This document shows positions 1 to 5,509 of a stretch of DNA of 5,996 nucleotides, in pieces. How positions within the stretch are numbered: position 1 is the first letter of the stretch; the number at the start of each line of letters is the position of its first letter. Both the position numbers and the translations under genes were made by a program. Source of the stretch: Desulfatitalea sp. (GTDB taxonomy: Bacteria; Desulfobacterota; Desulfobacteria; Desulfobacterales; Desulfosarcinaceae); NCBI GenBank assembly GCA_013041835.1, contig JABDRH010000323.1, positions 1 through 5,996 on the forward strand, read 5' to 3'. The notes under the pieces are model-generated. The model made no database searches, was not told the DNA's origin, and saw nothing but the letters and a program-made list of their open reading frames with translations.

Positions 1-219
1 GTTCCACCCTGGGGACTTTATTCTCCTGCCGCTGTGGTCCATGACTTTCTCTACCATACCGGCAAGGTCTCTCGAAAAGAGGCTGACGATATCTTTCTCG
101 AGCTGATGGCAAGGCTCGCCGTGCCGCTGTGGAAGCGCTACGTCATTTATTGGGCGGTTCGTCTGTTCGGGTGGTTTGCTTGGAACGCTCACGCCAAGGG
201 ACGGATCATCCATGCTTGA
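1..219 (+). CDS. DUF1353-family protein, C-terminal part (5' end outside window)
   Basis: The frame is open from the first base and ends at TGA 217-219, giving 72 visible residues, so the gene starts upstream. The visible part matches what I know of the C-terminal half of DUF1353: an alanine-rich lead into HDFLYHTGKVSRKEADDIFLE, then a helix with LWKRYVIYWAVRLFGW. The HD-x-LY and SRKEAD-x-F blocks are the recognisable family signature. DUF1353 proteins are common in phage and prophage genomes and their biochemical role is not established to my knowledge. A GTG at 34 could initiate translation, but family residues continue upstream of it, so I read the gene as 5'-truncated by the window edge. 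The next gene starts inside its last codons (8-base overlap), which places it in the same transcription unit as the spike gene. Family assignment is by memory of the motif; function is unknown. Confidence 0.75.
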   Translation, partial: VPPWGLYSPAAVVHDFLYHTGKVSRKEADDIFLELMARLAVPLWKRYVIYWAVRLFGWFAWNAHAKGRIIHA

Positions 220-1261
220 GACCCGCGATCGCAAGACCGATGAGCGCTACCGCAACCGCTGGTATGGTAAGTACCGGGCCTTTGCGCGCGACAATAACGA
301 TCCTGAAAGGCTGGGCCGGGTGCGATTGGAAATCCCTGCCGTGCTGGGCACCGGGCGTGAGAACTGGTCCGAGTGGGCCGCGCCCTGTTTCCCTTACGGC
401 GGAAACGACGATATCGGCATGTTCCTGGTACCCGAAGAAGGCGCCTCGGTCTGGGCCGAGTTCGAAGGTGGCATTGTTCAGTATCCCATCTGGACCGGCG
501 TGTGGTTGGCCAAGAGCAACCCTGGCGAACAGCCCGAAGAATCCAAGCGGACTTGCACCAATCCCTTTTGTTCGGACTGCGAGGATAAGTGTGAGCACCA
601 GGCCAACCGTCACGATGACCTGGAACATCAAAAATACCACGGCCATCCAGACTACTACTGCCCGCGCCTCAAGGTGCTGCTCAAAACCGAAACCGGCCAC
701 ACCATCCTGGCCGACGACCGCGACGGCGACGAACTGTTGCGAATCATCGACCGCGCCGGCCAGATTATGACCATGGAGGGCAGGGTCAAGCCCCAGATGC
801 AGGCGGACAACGCCCTGCGCCGAGGTGTAAAGGACGCCGAAAAAGGCGATCAGCTCGACATCGCCTCACAGATCGTCGGAGCCAAAGCCCGCATCCAGAT
901 GACCGATTTGTGTCGCCAGCAGATTATCCTGGAAGCTTGGCAGGATAAGGAAAAGGTTCACATCCTCTCCTGTGACAAATCCCGCGGCCGCTGGCAAAAG
1001 ATCCTCATCGACACCACCAAGGGGAAAGAAAAAATCCACATCTGGGGCCTCAACGGCACCCAGGAAATACTGGTGGATTCCACCGCCGGCGCCGAAAAGA
1101 TTCAGTTGACCGACAAGGCCGGCCAGATCGTGGTGATGGATGCGGCCGGTGGCAAGGAGAAAATCAAGGCCACGGACAAGGCCGGAAGCGTTCTTTTAAT
1201 GGACGGTGTCATGGGCAATATCATCATCCGCAGCGTTAACAAAGTCTTGATCAACCCGTAA
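212..1261 (+). CDS. gp5/VgrG-like baseplate spike protein (phage baseplate assembly protein V type)
   Basis: This 349-residue protein is probably the central spike/hub of a contractile tail, a trimer that carries the PAAR tip and punctures the target envelope. Residues about 18-100 look like the gp5 OB fold: YGKYRAFARDNNDPERLGRV, then EWAAPCFPYGG, VPEEGASVWAEFEGG and PIWTGVWL. From about 240 to the end there are four repeats built on (D/G)-x-E-K-(I/V), spaced 21-26 residues, as expected for the intertwined beta-blade of gp5/VgrG spikes. Residues 115-150 between the two parts are rich in Cys and His (C115, C120, C123, C127, C150; H129, H134, H139, H143, H145), which is not usual for the family and suggests metal binding. 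No gp27-like half is fused, so that partner should be encoded upstream. I chose ATG 212 over an in-frame upstream GTG-type start at 176 because 212 has AAGGGA just upstream and gives an 8-base overlap instead of a long one. Confidence 0.85.
   Translation: MLETRDRKTDERYRNRWYGKYRAFARDNNDPERLGRVRLEIPAVLGTGRENWSEWAAPCFPYGGNDDIGMFLVPEEGASVWAEFEGGIVQYPIWTGVWLAKSNPGEQPEESKRTCTNPFCSDCEDKCEHQANRHDDLEHQKYHGHPDYYCPRLKVLLKTETGHTILADDRDGDELLRIIDRAGQIMTMEGRVKPQMQADNALRRGVKDAEKGDQLDIASQIVGAKARIQMTDLCRQQIILEAWQDKEKVHILSCDKSRGRWQKILIDTTKGKEKIHIWGLNGTQEILVDSTAGAEKIQLTDKAGQIVVMDAAGGKEKIKATDKAGSVLLMDGVMGNIIIRSVNKVLINP
554..661 (+). other. Cys/His-rich insert in the spike protein
   Basis: This stretch encodes residues 115-150 of the spike protein and contains five cysteines and five histidines in 36 residues. 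The cysteines begin as C-x4-C-x2-C-x3-C and continue with histidines at 129, 134, 139, 143 and 145 and a final C150. The spacing is compatible with one or two zinc (or iron-sulfur) sites, but no named finger family fits that I recognise. It lies between the OB fold and the repeat blade, where T4 gp5 carries its lysozyme domain, so it may be a reduced structural replacement. Metal binding is an inference from residue spacing. Confidence 0.5.
944..1258 (+). repeat. Beta-blade repeats coding for the spike shaft
   Basis: Four coding repeats start at 944 (DKEKVHI), 1022 (GKEKIHI), 1088 (GAEKIQL) and 1151 (GKEKIKA). The steps are 78, 66 and 63 bases, or 26, 22 and 21 residues. Each unit continues with a G-x-I/V-x-(L/V/M)-D turn such as TQEILVDSTAG or GQIVVMDAAGG. 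This is the periodic strand-turn pattern of gp5/VgrG needles; the repeat is protein-level and not strongly conserved as DNA. Confidence 0.6.
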
Positions 1262-1271
1262 GGAAAGAAGA

Positions 1272-1781
1272 TTGATCCCCAAAGTCTCCATCATCATGAC
1301 AGCCAACAACCGCGAACGCTATATCGGCAAGGCCATCGAAAGCATTCTTGCCCAGACCTATACGGACTTCGATCTGTTGATCTGGGACGACGGATCCACC
1401 GACAATACCTTCGCGATTGCATGCGAGTACGCCAAAAAGGACAACCGGATTCGCCTCGCCGCCTATGATCACCGCGGACCTATAAGAGCTCTGGGAGAGG
1501 CCATTGCGGAGAGTTTCGGTCCTCTCATCGGTTGGTTTGAGGATGGTCCCCCTGAGTCAGCAACCCTTGAAAAGGCGCTCGCCAAATTGGAAAGCGACCC
1601 GGCTGTTGGTGTTGTCTTTACCCGCAACGGGAACCATTCCATCGATGCCTGGAACTCATTCAGTCGAAAGCCGAAATCAAAAGACCGGCTGCTGCGCGGC
1701 CTTATGGCATTTCCCTTTTTCCTGATGCGTCGTGATTTTTATGATCAGGGGAGTGCAACAATTCAAAGGAGCAAGCAGTGA
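1272..1781 (+). CDS. Short GT2-type glycosyltransferase domain, acceptor half missing
   Basis: This 169-residue protein has the nucleotide-sugar-binding half of a family 2 (GT-A fold) glycosyltransferase. The first strand is VSIIMTANNRERYIGKAIES (5-24), then LLIWDDGSTDNT (35-46) supplies the conserved DDGSTD, and the region before LEKALAKLESDPAVGVVF lines up with the usual DXD strand. There the normal L-D-x-D-D is replaced by W-F-E-D-G-P (88-93), so metal/UDP binding may be altered. The protein stops just after FLMRRDFY, where full-length relatives continue into the acceptor-binding half. TTG 1272 is preferred because AAGGAAAG lies just upstream, over the stop codon of the spike gene, and because the first in-frame ATG (1296) would delete the first beta-strand. 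It ends inside the next gene by a 4-base overlap. It may be a reduced but used module, a cargo domain or a decaying gene; the clean coupling argues against simple decay. Confidence 0.75.
   Translation: MIPKVSIIMTANNRERYIGKAIESILAQTYTDFDLLIWDDGSTDNTFAIACEYAKKDNRIRLAAYDHRGPIRALGEAIAESFGPLIGWFEDGPPESATLEKALAKLESDPAVGVVFTRNGNHSIDAWNSFSRKPKSKDRLLRGLMAFPFFLMRRDFYDQGSATIQRSKQ
1765..1771 (+). promoter_or_regulatory. Ribosome binding site for a GTG start at 1778
   Basis: AAAGGAG lies six bases before GTG 1778. It fixes the start of the coiled-coil membrane protein within the last codons of the glycosyltransferase-like gene, so the two should be translationally coupled. Confidence 0.7.
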
Positions 1782-2146
1782 CCAGATCAAATGCAGACAG
1801 CCAATGCAAGGTGCAGGACAAACGTTTTTTGTCCGAAACCTTCGATACCTGGCGGGCGGAGTTTCGGCGGATCCTTGAAGATCATCGCCGTGAAATCCAG
1901 AATCGGCTGGAGAAAATTGAGCGCGAGATTGAAAAGAAATCTGACAAGGAGAATGTGGACCTATTGGCAAGAAGTATTCGAGAAGAACTGCGCAGGCATA
2001 CTGATGACATCAAGAACCTGTATGTTGGCCTCAACGAAAAGATGGGTGTCGATACCATGTGGAAGGTGATCGGCCTGGTGCTGACCTTGGGCAGTGCCTT
2101 TGGGGGCATCGTCGGTTTTACGATTCATCTGCTTATAGGAAAGTAA
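1778..2146 (+). CDS. Coiled-coil protein with C-terminal membrane helix (XhlA-like architecture)
   Basis: The 122-residue product has a charged, heptad-like helical body (about 15-90) with WRAEFRRILEDHRREIQNRL and long runs of E, K and R. A single hydrophobic segment follows near 94-120 (MWKVIGLVLTLGSAFGGIVG) and ends in a lysine. This layout, including the W-K-V-I-G entry into the membrane helix, resembles haemolysin XhlA-type proteins and other small phage tail/lysis-module proteins. It is also simply a generic tail-anchored coiled coil, so the family is a tentative call. GTG 1778 overlaps the upstream TGA (GTGA) and has a good AAAGGAG site. Its place between spike and PAAR genes suggests a link between the particle and the inner membrane, or a role in release, but nothing in the sequence decides between them. 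Confidence 0.7.
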   Translation: MTRSNADSQCKVQDKRFLSETFDTWRAEFRRILEDHRREIQNRLEKIEREIEKKSDKENVDLLARSIREELRRHTDDIKNLYVGLNEKMGVDTMWKVIGLVLTLGSAFGGIVGFTIHLLIGK

Positions 2147-2148
2147 GC

Positions 2149-2415
2149 ATGGCAAGACCGCAAGCCAGGTTGGGCGACATATCGAGTCACGGCGGCGTGA
2201 TCATCACCGCTGCCTTGCACACCATCATCAACGGAAAACCTGCGGCACGCCTGGGCGATCTGCATGCCTGCCCGATCCCGGGACACGGGATCACACCCAT
2301 TGTGACCGGCAGCCTGGACACCACCACGGAAGGCCTGCCGGATGCGCGCATCGGTGATATGACCGCTTGCGGCGCCCTGATCGTTACCGGGAGTATGGAC
2401 ACAAATGACAATTGA
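2149..2415 (+). CDS. PAAR-repeat spike-tip protein
   Basis: This 88-residue protein is a minimal PAAR protein, the sharp metal-stabilised cone that caps gp5/VgrG spikes. The family pattern is clear: ARLGD (6-10), then H14, then PAARLGDLHACPIPGHG (31-47), then DARIGDMTACG (65-75). By analogy with known PAAR structures, likely zinc ligands are among H14, H39/C41, H46 and C74. There is no C-terminal effector extension, so cargo would have to attach in another way. ATG 2149 has AGGAAAG at 2137-2143 and sits 2 bases after the previous stop; a longer in-frame reading from 2059 would overlap the upstream gene heavily and adds no family residues. The 3' end overlaps the next gene by 11 bases. Confidence 0.93.
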   Translation: MARPQARLGDISSHGGVIITAALHTIINGKPAARLGDLHACPIPGHGITPIVTGSLDTTTEGLPDARIGDMTACGALIVTGSMDTNDN

Positions 2416-2716
2416 ATCCATACAATACTGGGATGTTTTCCCCAAGCTCGTAAGGGTATCGATATCCGGCTTTGCCCAGTACATCCCACTATCTATTCGT
2501 GGCGAAATCGCTACTCCTGTTTTTGAATCTTCCAATCCGGATATCGCCGTTGTGGATGAAGCCGGTAACGTGATGTGCGGCTTCCAAACTGGGGCCGCCA
2601 TGATTATGGTCTGGGACTCACCGGATCGTGGTTCGCTCCGTCACGTTCAGGTCGAAGTATATGGAAATCTGGCCAGTCCGTCCGAACCGCCCGAGGAACC
2701 GGAGGTGCCGTATTGA
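2405..2716 (+). CDS. Single Ig-like (Big_2-type) domain protein
   Basis: The 103-residue product consists of one beta-sandwich domain. The typical Big_2 signature is present: PVFESSNPDIAVVDEAGNV followed by a G-A-A-M-I-M-V strand, corresponding to the S-S-N-P-x-x-A-x-V-D-x-x-G-x-V pattern of the family. A short proline/glutamate tail (SEPPEEPEVPY) ends it. It has no signal peptide, unlike most cell-surface Big_2 proteins, which fits a cytoplasmically assembled particle. The first domain of the next protein is a clear paralogue (IPLS-x-RG, SSNP-x-I, D-E-x-G-x-V, CG, M-V-W, S-x-RHV-x-VEV shared). ATG 2405 lies inside the end of the PAAR gene with a GGGAG site 11 bases upstream. I infer a spike- or baseplate-decorating role from position only. 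Confidence 0.75.
   Translation: MTIESIQYWDVFPKLVRVSISGFAQYIPLSIRGEIATPVFESSNPDIAVVDEAGNVMCGFQTGAAMIMVWDSPDRGSLRHVQVEVYGNLASPSEPPEEPEVPY
2701..2707 (+). promoter_or_regulatory. Ribosome binding site selecting a TTG start at 2713
   Basis: GGAGGTG lies five bases before TTG 2713, within the last codons of the preceding Ig-domain gene. TTG 2713 and TGA 2714 overlap as TTGA. This decides the start of the next gene against a longer frame that is open back to 2575. Confidence 0.75.
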
Positions 2717-3714
2717 CCTCCCTCAACCCACATTGGCAGGTCCAACCCCAGTCCATCCGGATATCTTCAAGCCAAGTTGAGCAACAGATTCCGCTTTCCT
2801 TGCGCGGCGATGTGGATGCCCCGGTTTATGCTTCAAGCAACCCGGAGATTGTCCAGATCGATGAGAACGGAGTGGTTCGATGCGGCACAGTCACCGGCAA
2901 TGCCATGGTGATGGTATGGCGATCACCTTTGCTGGATAGTGTCCGTCACGTTATGGTTGAGGTGCGCGATCCTTCCTGGTTTGCTGATCATCCGGATTTT
3001 GCAGCCGGTGAAGGGTTTGATCTGTCCGGTATAGTGATAAATGCGGTCAACACGGCCGGTGTGCCAGGCGCATTGGTCTTGTTCAGGCGATCCGAAACCG
3101 GGCCGGTGATTGGCCAGACATACTCCGATGGCTCCGGACAATTTGCCATTACGTTGGCGCAAGGTTCCTATTTTGTCGAAGCATCGGCCCCTGGCTATAT
3201 CAACTGGCACAGCTGGGTGAACGTAGACTTGAGTTCATCGAATGAGGTGCAGATCGTTTTATCACCGGAGTTGACCGGCCAATTTGCCCGCGTCGTTCTT
3301 CAATGGGGCCTGAATCCTCGGGATTTGGATTCGCATCTGACCGGTCCGACGCCCTCCGGCGGAGTGTTCCATGTGTTTTATTCCCACAAGATCGAAAACG
3401 AAGCCGCGGAATTGGATGTGGACGATACCAGTTCTTACGGTCCTGAAACCATCACCATCTTTCAGCTGATCCCGGGAACGTATCGTTACTGCGTCCATGA
3501 TTATACCAACCGCAATGCCAATCCCAGCTATGGCCTGGCGCAATCCGGCGCTAATGTAAAGGTGTTCTTGAATGACAACCAGGAGCTTACGTTCAATGTG
3601 CCCAACGAGGCTGGTACGGTCTGGACTGTTTTTGAAATCGACGGCGCAACGGGCACATTGATTCCCGTCAATGCCATGAGTCATGTCTCTGCCCCCAACA
3701 ATGTCGGTCTGTAA
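2713..3714 (+). CDS. Ig-like, carboxypeptidase-regulatory-like and YfaP-like multidomain protein
   Basis: The 333-residue product has three beta-rich parts in a row. Residues about 5-85 are a Big_2-type Ig domain closely similar to the whole preceding protein. Residues about 102-184 match the carboxypeptidase regulatory-like fold, with FDLSGIV, GVPGALVLFRR, YSDGSGQFAITLAQGSYFVE and a closing I-V-L-S-P strand. Residues about 188-333 match the YfaP-type domain: ARVVLQWGLNPRDLDSHLTG, then DVDDTSSYGPETITI, then PGTYRYCVHDYTNR and a WTVFEIDG strand near the end. The DLDSHL (204-209) and DVDDT acidic clusters may bind calcium or another metal. There is no signal peptide, although such domains are usually exported, so export would depend on the particle. 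The TTG start at 2713 is set by GGAGGTG and a TTGA overlap. A role in baseplate decoration, adhesion or cargo is inference from context. Confidence 0.82.
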   Translation: MTSLNPHWQVQPQSIRISSSQVEQQIPLSLRGDVDAPVYASSNPEIVQIDENGVVRCGTVTGNAMVMVWRSPLLDSVRHVMVEVRDPSWFADHPDFAAGEGFDLSGIVINAVNTAGVPGALVLFRRSETGPVIGQTYSDGSGQFAITLAQGSYFVEASAPGYINWHSWVNVDLSSSNEVQIVLSPELTGQFARVVLQWGLNPRDLDSHLTGPTPSGGVFHVFYSHKIENEAAELDVDDTSSYGPETITIFQLIPGTYRYCVHDYTNRNANPSYGLAQSGANVKVFLNDNQELTFNVPNEAGTVWTVFEIDGATGTLIPVNAMSHVSAPNNVGL

Positions 3715-3720
3715 GGAGGA
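3713..3720 (+). promoter_or_regulatory. Strong ribosome binding site over the upstream stop codon
   Basis: AAGGAGGA, a near-perfect Shine-Dalgarno match and the best in the window, overlaps stop TAA 3712-3714 and ends eight bases before ATG 3729. It suggests the 288-residue protein is made in relatively high amount for this operon. Confidence 0.75.
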
Positions 3721-3728
3721 TTTGTATT

Positions 3729-4595
3729 ATGTCCACCGATGAACTTCAGGCGACATTCGAGCAGACCGACTCCGGCGAGCACAACTATATTCTACGGGAA
3801 ATCTGCGAACAACTGGCGGGTATACGCGCCATTCTTTCGGCCGGGCATGAAGCCTCCGAAGCCATGCGCGCACAGGCTCAGGTGGTGTTGGAAGCCCATC
3901 AGCAAAGCGCCCAGGAGTATATTCAGCAGGTTGATCAGCCCGAACCACCCGACTTTTTCCCCTTTATTTCCATACCCGAAGGCACAACGGTTCGCGACCT
4001 GCCGGAAGGTGGACGCCTTTTCACTCTGGCCGACGGCGTGCTTGTACGTGCGAATGCCGACAGCAGCATTGTCTCTATCGGTCTGGATGCGTCAGTTGTG
4101 GTATTGGAACCGGCCCGTGGTGGTGTCGTGACGCTGTCCGATGGCCGAGAGCTGACCCTCCATCCCTCGATGCTGATCGCCACTCACGAGGCAGCGGGGA
4201 TTGAGGGACTGCCGGTGGATATAGATCCGGTGCTTGTTGCCGAGGGCCGATATCGCATTGACCTTCCAGACAGCCTTCGTCTGGACCTGAATCACAAGGC
4301 GCGCATGGTAACAGTCAGTAACCCGGACGGGACAATCGATATCCTCGGAATAAGCCGGATTGAGGGCGTGGGTGAAAAGGTCACCGTCCGGTTGCTCGCA
4401 GGAGGTTCCAAAGGATTCACCTGCAGCGAAAGCGGACATGGAGGGTTGATTCAATCAGACGGAACAATTCATTTGTCACTGAAGGGTGGGCAGGATTTGG
4501 TCATTCATTTTTCTGATACTACAGAGCAGGACGCTGACGGTACGGGTTACAACGATGAGCCTTGCGCTTTTGTATGTGAAAGACGTGATTCATGA
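3729..4595 (+). CDS. Unrecognised helix-plus-beta protein of the tail operon
   Basis: I do not recognise a family for this 288-residue protein. Residues about 10-68 look helical and possibly coiled coil (LREICEQLAGIRAILSAGHE and following alanine/glutamine-rich text). A proline-rich hinge follows (PEPPDFFPF, about 71-79). From there to about 265 it is beta-rich, with short strand-turn units such as GGRLFTLADGVLV, GGVVTLSDGRELTLHPSM and RYRIDLPDSLRLDL, and many glycines and aspartates at turns. C232 sits in TCSESGHGG, and the tail has a C279-x3-C283 pair. No signal peptide is present. A strong AAGGAGGA supports ATG 3729, and the 3' end overlaps the gp25-like gene by ATGA. The layout of N-terminal helix plus extended beta body is typical of structural proteins attached to a baseplate, such as fibres, but this is only a shape argument. 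Confidence 0.8.
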   Translation: MSTDELQATFEQTDSGEHNYILREICEQLAGIRAILSAGHEASEAMRAQAQVVLEAHQQSAQEYIQQVDQPEPPDFFPFISIPEGTTVRDLPEGGRLFTLADGVLVRANADSSIVSIGLDASVVVLEPARGGVVTLSDGRELTLHPSMLIATHEAAGIEGLPVDIDPVLVAEGRYRIDLPDSLRLDLNHKARMVTVSNPDGTIDILGISRIEGVGEKVTVRLLAGGSKGFTCSESGHGGLIQSDGTIHLSLKGGQDLVIHFSDTTEQDADGTGYNDEPCAFVCERRDS

Positions 4596-5017
4596 ATTTC
4601 GATTTTTTAGGCAAAGGCTTGAAATATCCATTTCGGTTCCAGTCGATTTCTGGCGGCGCGGAGGTATCCGCTGCCACGACGCGGGAACACGAGCACATTA
4701 GGGAAAGCATCCTGCAGATACTCGGAACGCGGCCGGGCGAGCGATTGATGAATCCGGAATTCGGCTCCAGGTTGCATGATTTGGTGTTTGAGCAGAACGA
4801 TGAGGTTCTCAAAGGGTTAGTCCAGCATTACGTGATCGATGCTATTAAAAAATGGGAAAAACGGGTTGTCATCACTCGTATCACCTTCGATGATTCGCCT
4901 CAGAACATCGACCGCAATCTGTTACAGGTTCGCATTTCCTACATGATTATCCAAAGCCAAGTAGAAGGGAGCTTGGTGTACCCTTTTTGCAGGGATTTGG
5001 GGGGAATGTCTCGCTGA
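4592..5017 (+). CDS. gp25-like baseplate wedge protein (GPW/gp25 family)
   Basis: This 141-residue protein carries the hallmark of the gp25 family: ILGTRPGERLMNPEFGSRLH (43-62) followed by DLVFE, with a helix before it and a V-x-x-AIKKWEKRVVITRI block after it. Family members are 110-150 residues and form part of the wedge that ties the hub to the sheath in contractile tails, contractile injection systems and T6SS (TssE). The C-terminal SLVYPF is also typical of phage-type members, so the gene looks complete. The start ATG overlaps the upstream stop as ATGA, with only a weak GAAAG upstream, so translation is probably coupled. The usual next gene, a gpJ-like wedge protein, does not follow. Confidence 0.92.
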   Translation: MNFDFLGKGLKYPFRFQSISGGAEVSAATTREHEHIRESILQILGTRPGERLMNPEFGSRLHDLVFEQNDEVLKGLVQHYVIDAIKKWEKRVVITRITFDDSPQNIDRNLLQVRISYMIIQSQVEGSLVYPFCRDLGGMSR

Positions 5018-5121
5018 ATGCCGGGTTTTAGTCGTCCTTTGCTTGTTTCAAATTTGCTTGATTTATAAGACGTCTCTAATTAAGATTCGCCCGAAGCTTC
5101 AAAAAAATCAGAGGAAACTGT
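5018..5121 (+). other. Intergenic gap at a composition break
   Basis: This 104-base stretch has no supported gene. It marks the change from the compact, GC-richer tail operon to AT-rich DNA. It contains a direct repeat of TTTGCTTG (5038 and 5053) and an 8-base palindrome GAAGCTTC (5094-5101) followed by seven A. I see no convincing intrinsic terminator: the palindrome has no loop and the A run is on the wrong side for plus-strand termination. A promoter for the next gene probably lies here, but no -35/-10 pair is good enough to call. Confidence 0.5.
5038..5060 (+). repeat. Direct repeat TTTGCTTG, two copies
   Basis: TTTGCTTG occurs at 5038-5045 and again at 5053-5060, so the copies start 15 bases apart, followed by TTT and ATTT. 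It could be a regulator half-site pair upstream of the 5122 gene or chance in AT-rich DNA. Confidence 0.3.
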
Positions 5122-5445
5122 ATGGAAAAACTAAGACTCGATATGTTGACGCTACCGGGGCATTTAGATGATCAGGCAACTTGGAACATGATCGTTCGGT
5201 ACCACTTCATTTATTCAATTGCGGGATTAATACTTGGCTTCATGGCAATTTTTTTTGGAATTGTTTTGTTTCTTATGGGCATCTCAGGATCTACAACATG
5301 GGTTGCTGAAATGATCGGAGCTAAAAGCAAGATCACGGATGCTGCCCCAGGTGTAATTCTATTTATTGTCGGACTATTAATAGTATATATAACCAGATTT
5401 TCAGCGAAAGTTCGTAAGCTGATCAATAGTCAAAAGGTAAGGTAG
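5122..5445 (+). CDS. Small two-helix membrane protein of unknown function
   Basis: The 107-residue product has a soluble, acidic-to-neutral N-terminus and then two predicted membrane helices, about 29-54 (IYSIAGLILGFMAIFFGIVL core) and 76-93 (PGVILFIVGLLIVYITRF). Between them lies a short loop, ISGSTTWVAEMIGAKSKITD. The end is basic (KVRKLINSQKVR), suggesting that both termini are cytoplasmic. Short membrane proteins with a similar G-S-T-x-W loop and APG-x-x-LF-x-x-G helix seem familiar to me from many hypothetical proteins, but I know no function. GAGGAAA at 5111-5117 supports ATG 5122. It is about 100 bases beyond the tail operon, clearly AT-richer, and so probably a separate transcription unit. 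A holin-like role cannot be excluded, but nothing shows it. Confidence 0.7.
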   Translation: MEKLRLDMLTLPGHLDDQATWNMIVRYHFIYSIAGLILGFMAIFFGIVLFLMGISGSTTWVAEMIGAKSKITDAAPGVILFIVGLLIVYITRFSAKVRKLINSQKVR

Positions 5446-5509
5446 AAGAATTTTTCAGGAAGTAAACCACACAGTTTTTGACAACCCGATATCCATCCGA
5501 AGTCATTTT

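Noticed and set aside
176..211. N-terminal extension of the spike gene from a start at 176
   Set aside because: It would overlap the DUF1353 gene by 44 bases and adds residues that are not part of the OB fold; ATG 212 has a reasonable ribosome site.
206..700. Minus-strand frame opposite the spike gene
   Set aside because: Low-complexity hydrophobic product without motifs or a ribosome site; explained by the codon use of the opposite strand.
129..770. Long plus-strand frame of 213 codons within the spike gene
   Set aside because: Its product is rich in Arg, Pro, Ser and Thr with no family features, and the spike frame in the same DNA has clear domains; it is a shadow.
2059..2148. Longer PAAR protein starting at 2059
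   Set aside because: The extension overlaps the membrane-helix coding part of the upstream gene and has no PAAR-like residues; ATG 2149 has a good ribosome site.
2575..2712. Longer form of the YfaP-like protein starting at 2575
   Set aside because: It would read the Ig-domain gene out of frame; TTG 2713 with GGAGGTG and a TTGA overlap is much better.
1..5017. Firm assignment as a T6SS, extracellular CIS or prophage tail
   Set aside because: Spike, PAAR and gp25 occur in all three; the genes that separate them are outside the window.
5094..5108. GAAGCTTC followed by an A run as a terminator
   Set aside because: The palindrome has no loop and is short, and plus-strand termination would need T residues after the hairpin. 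The mirrored case would only serve minus-strand transcription, for which no gene is seen.
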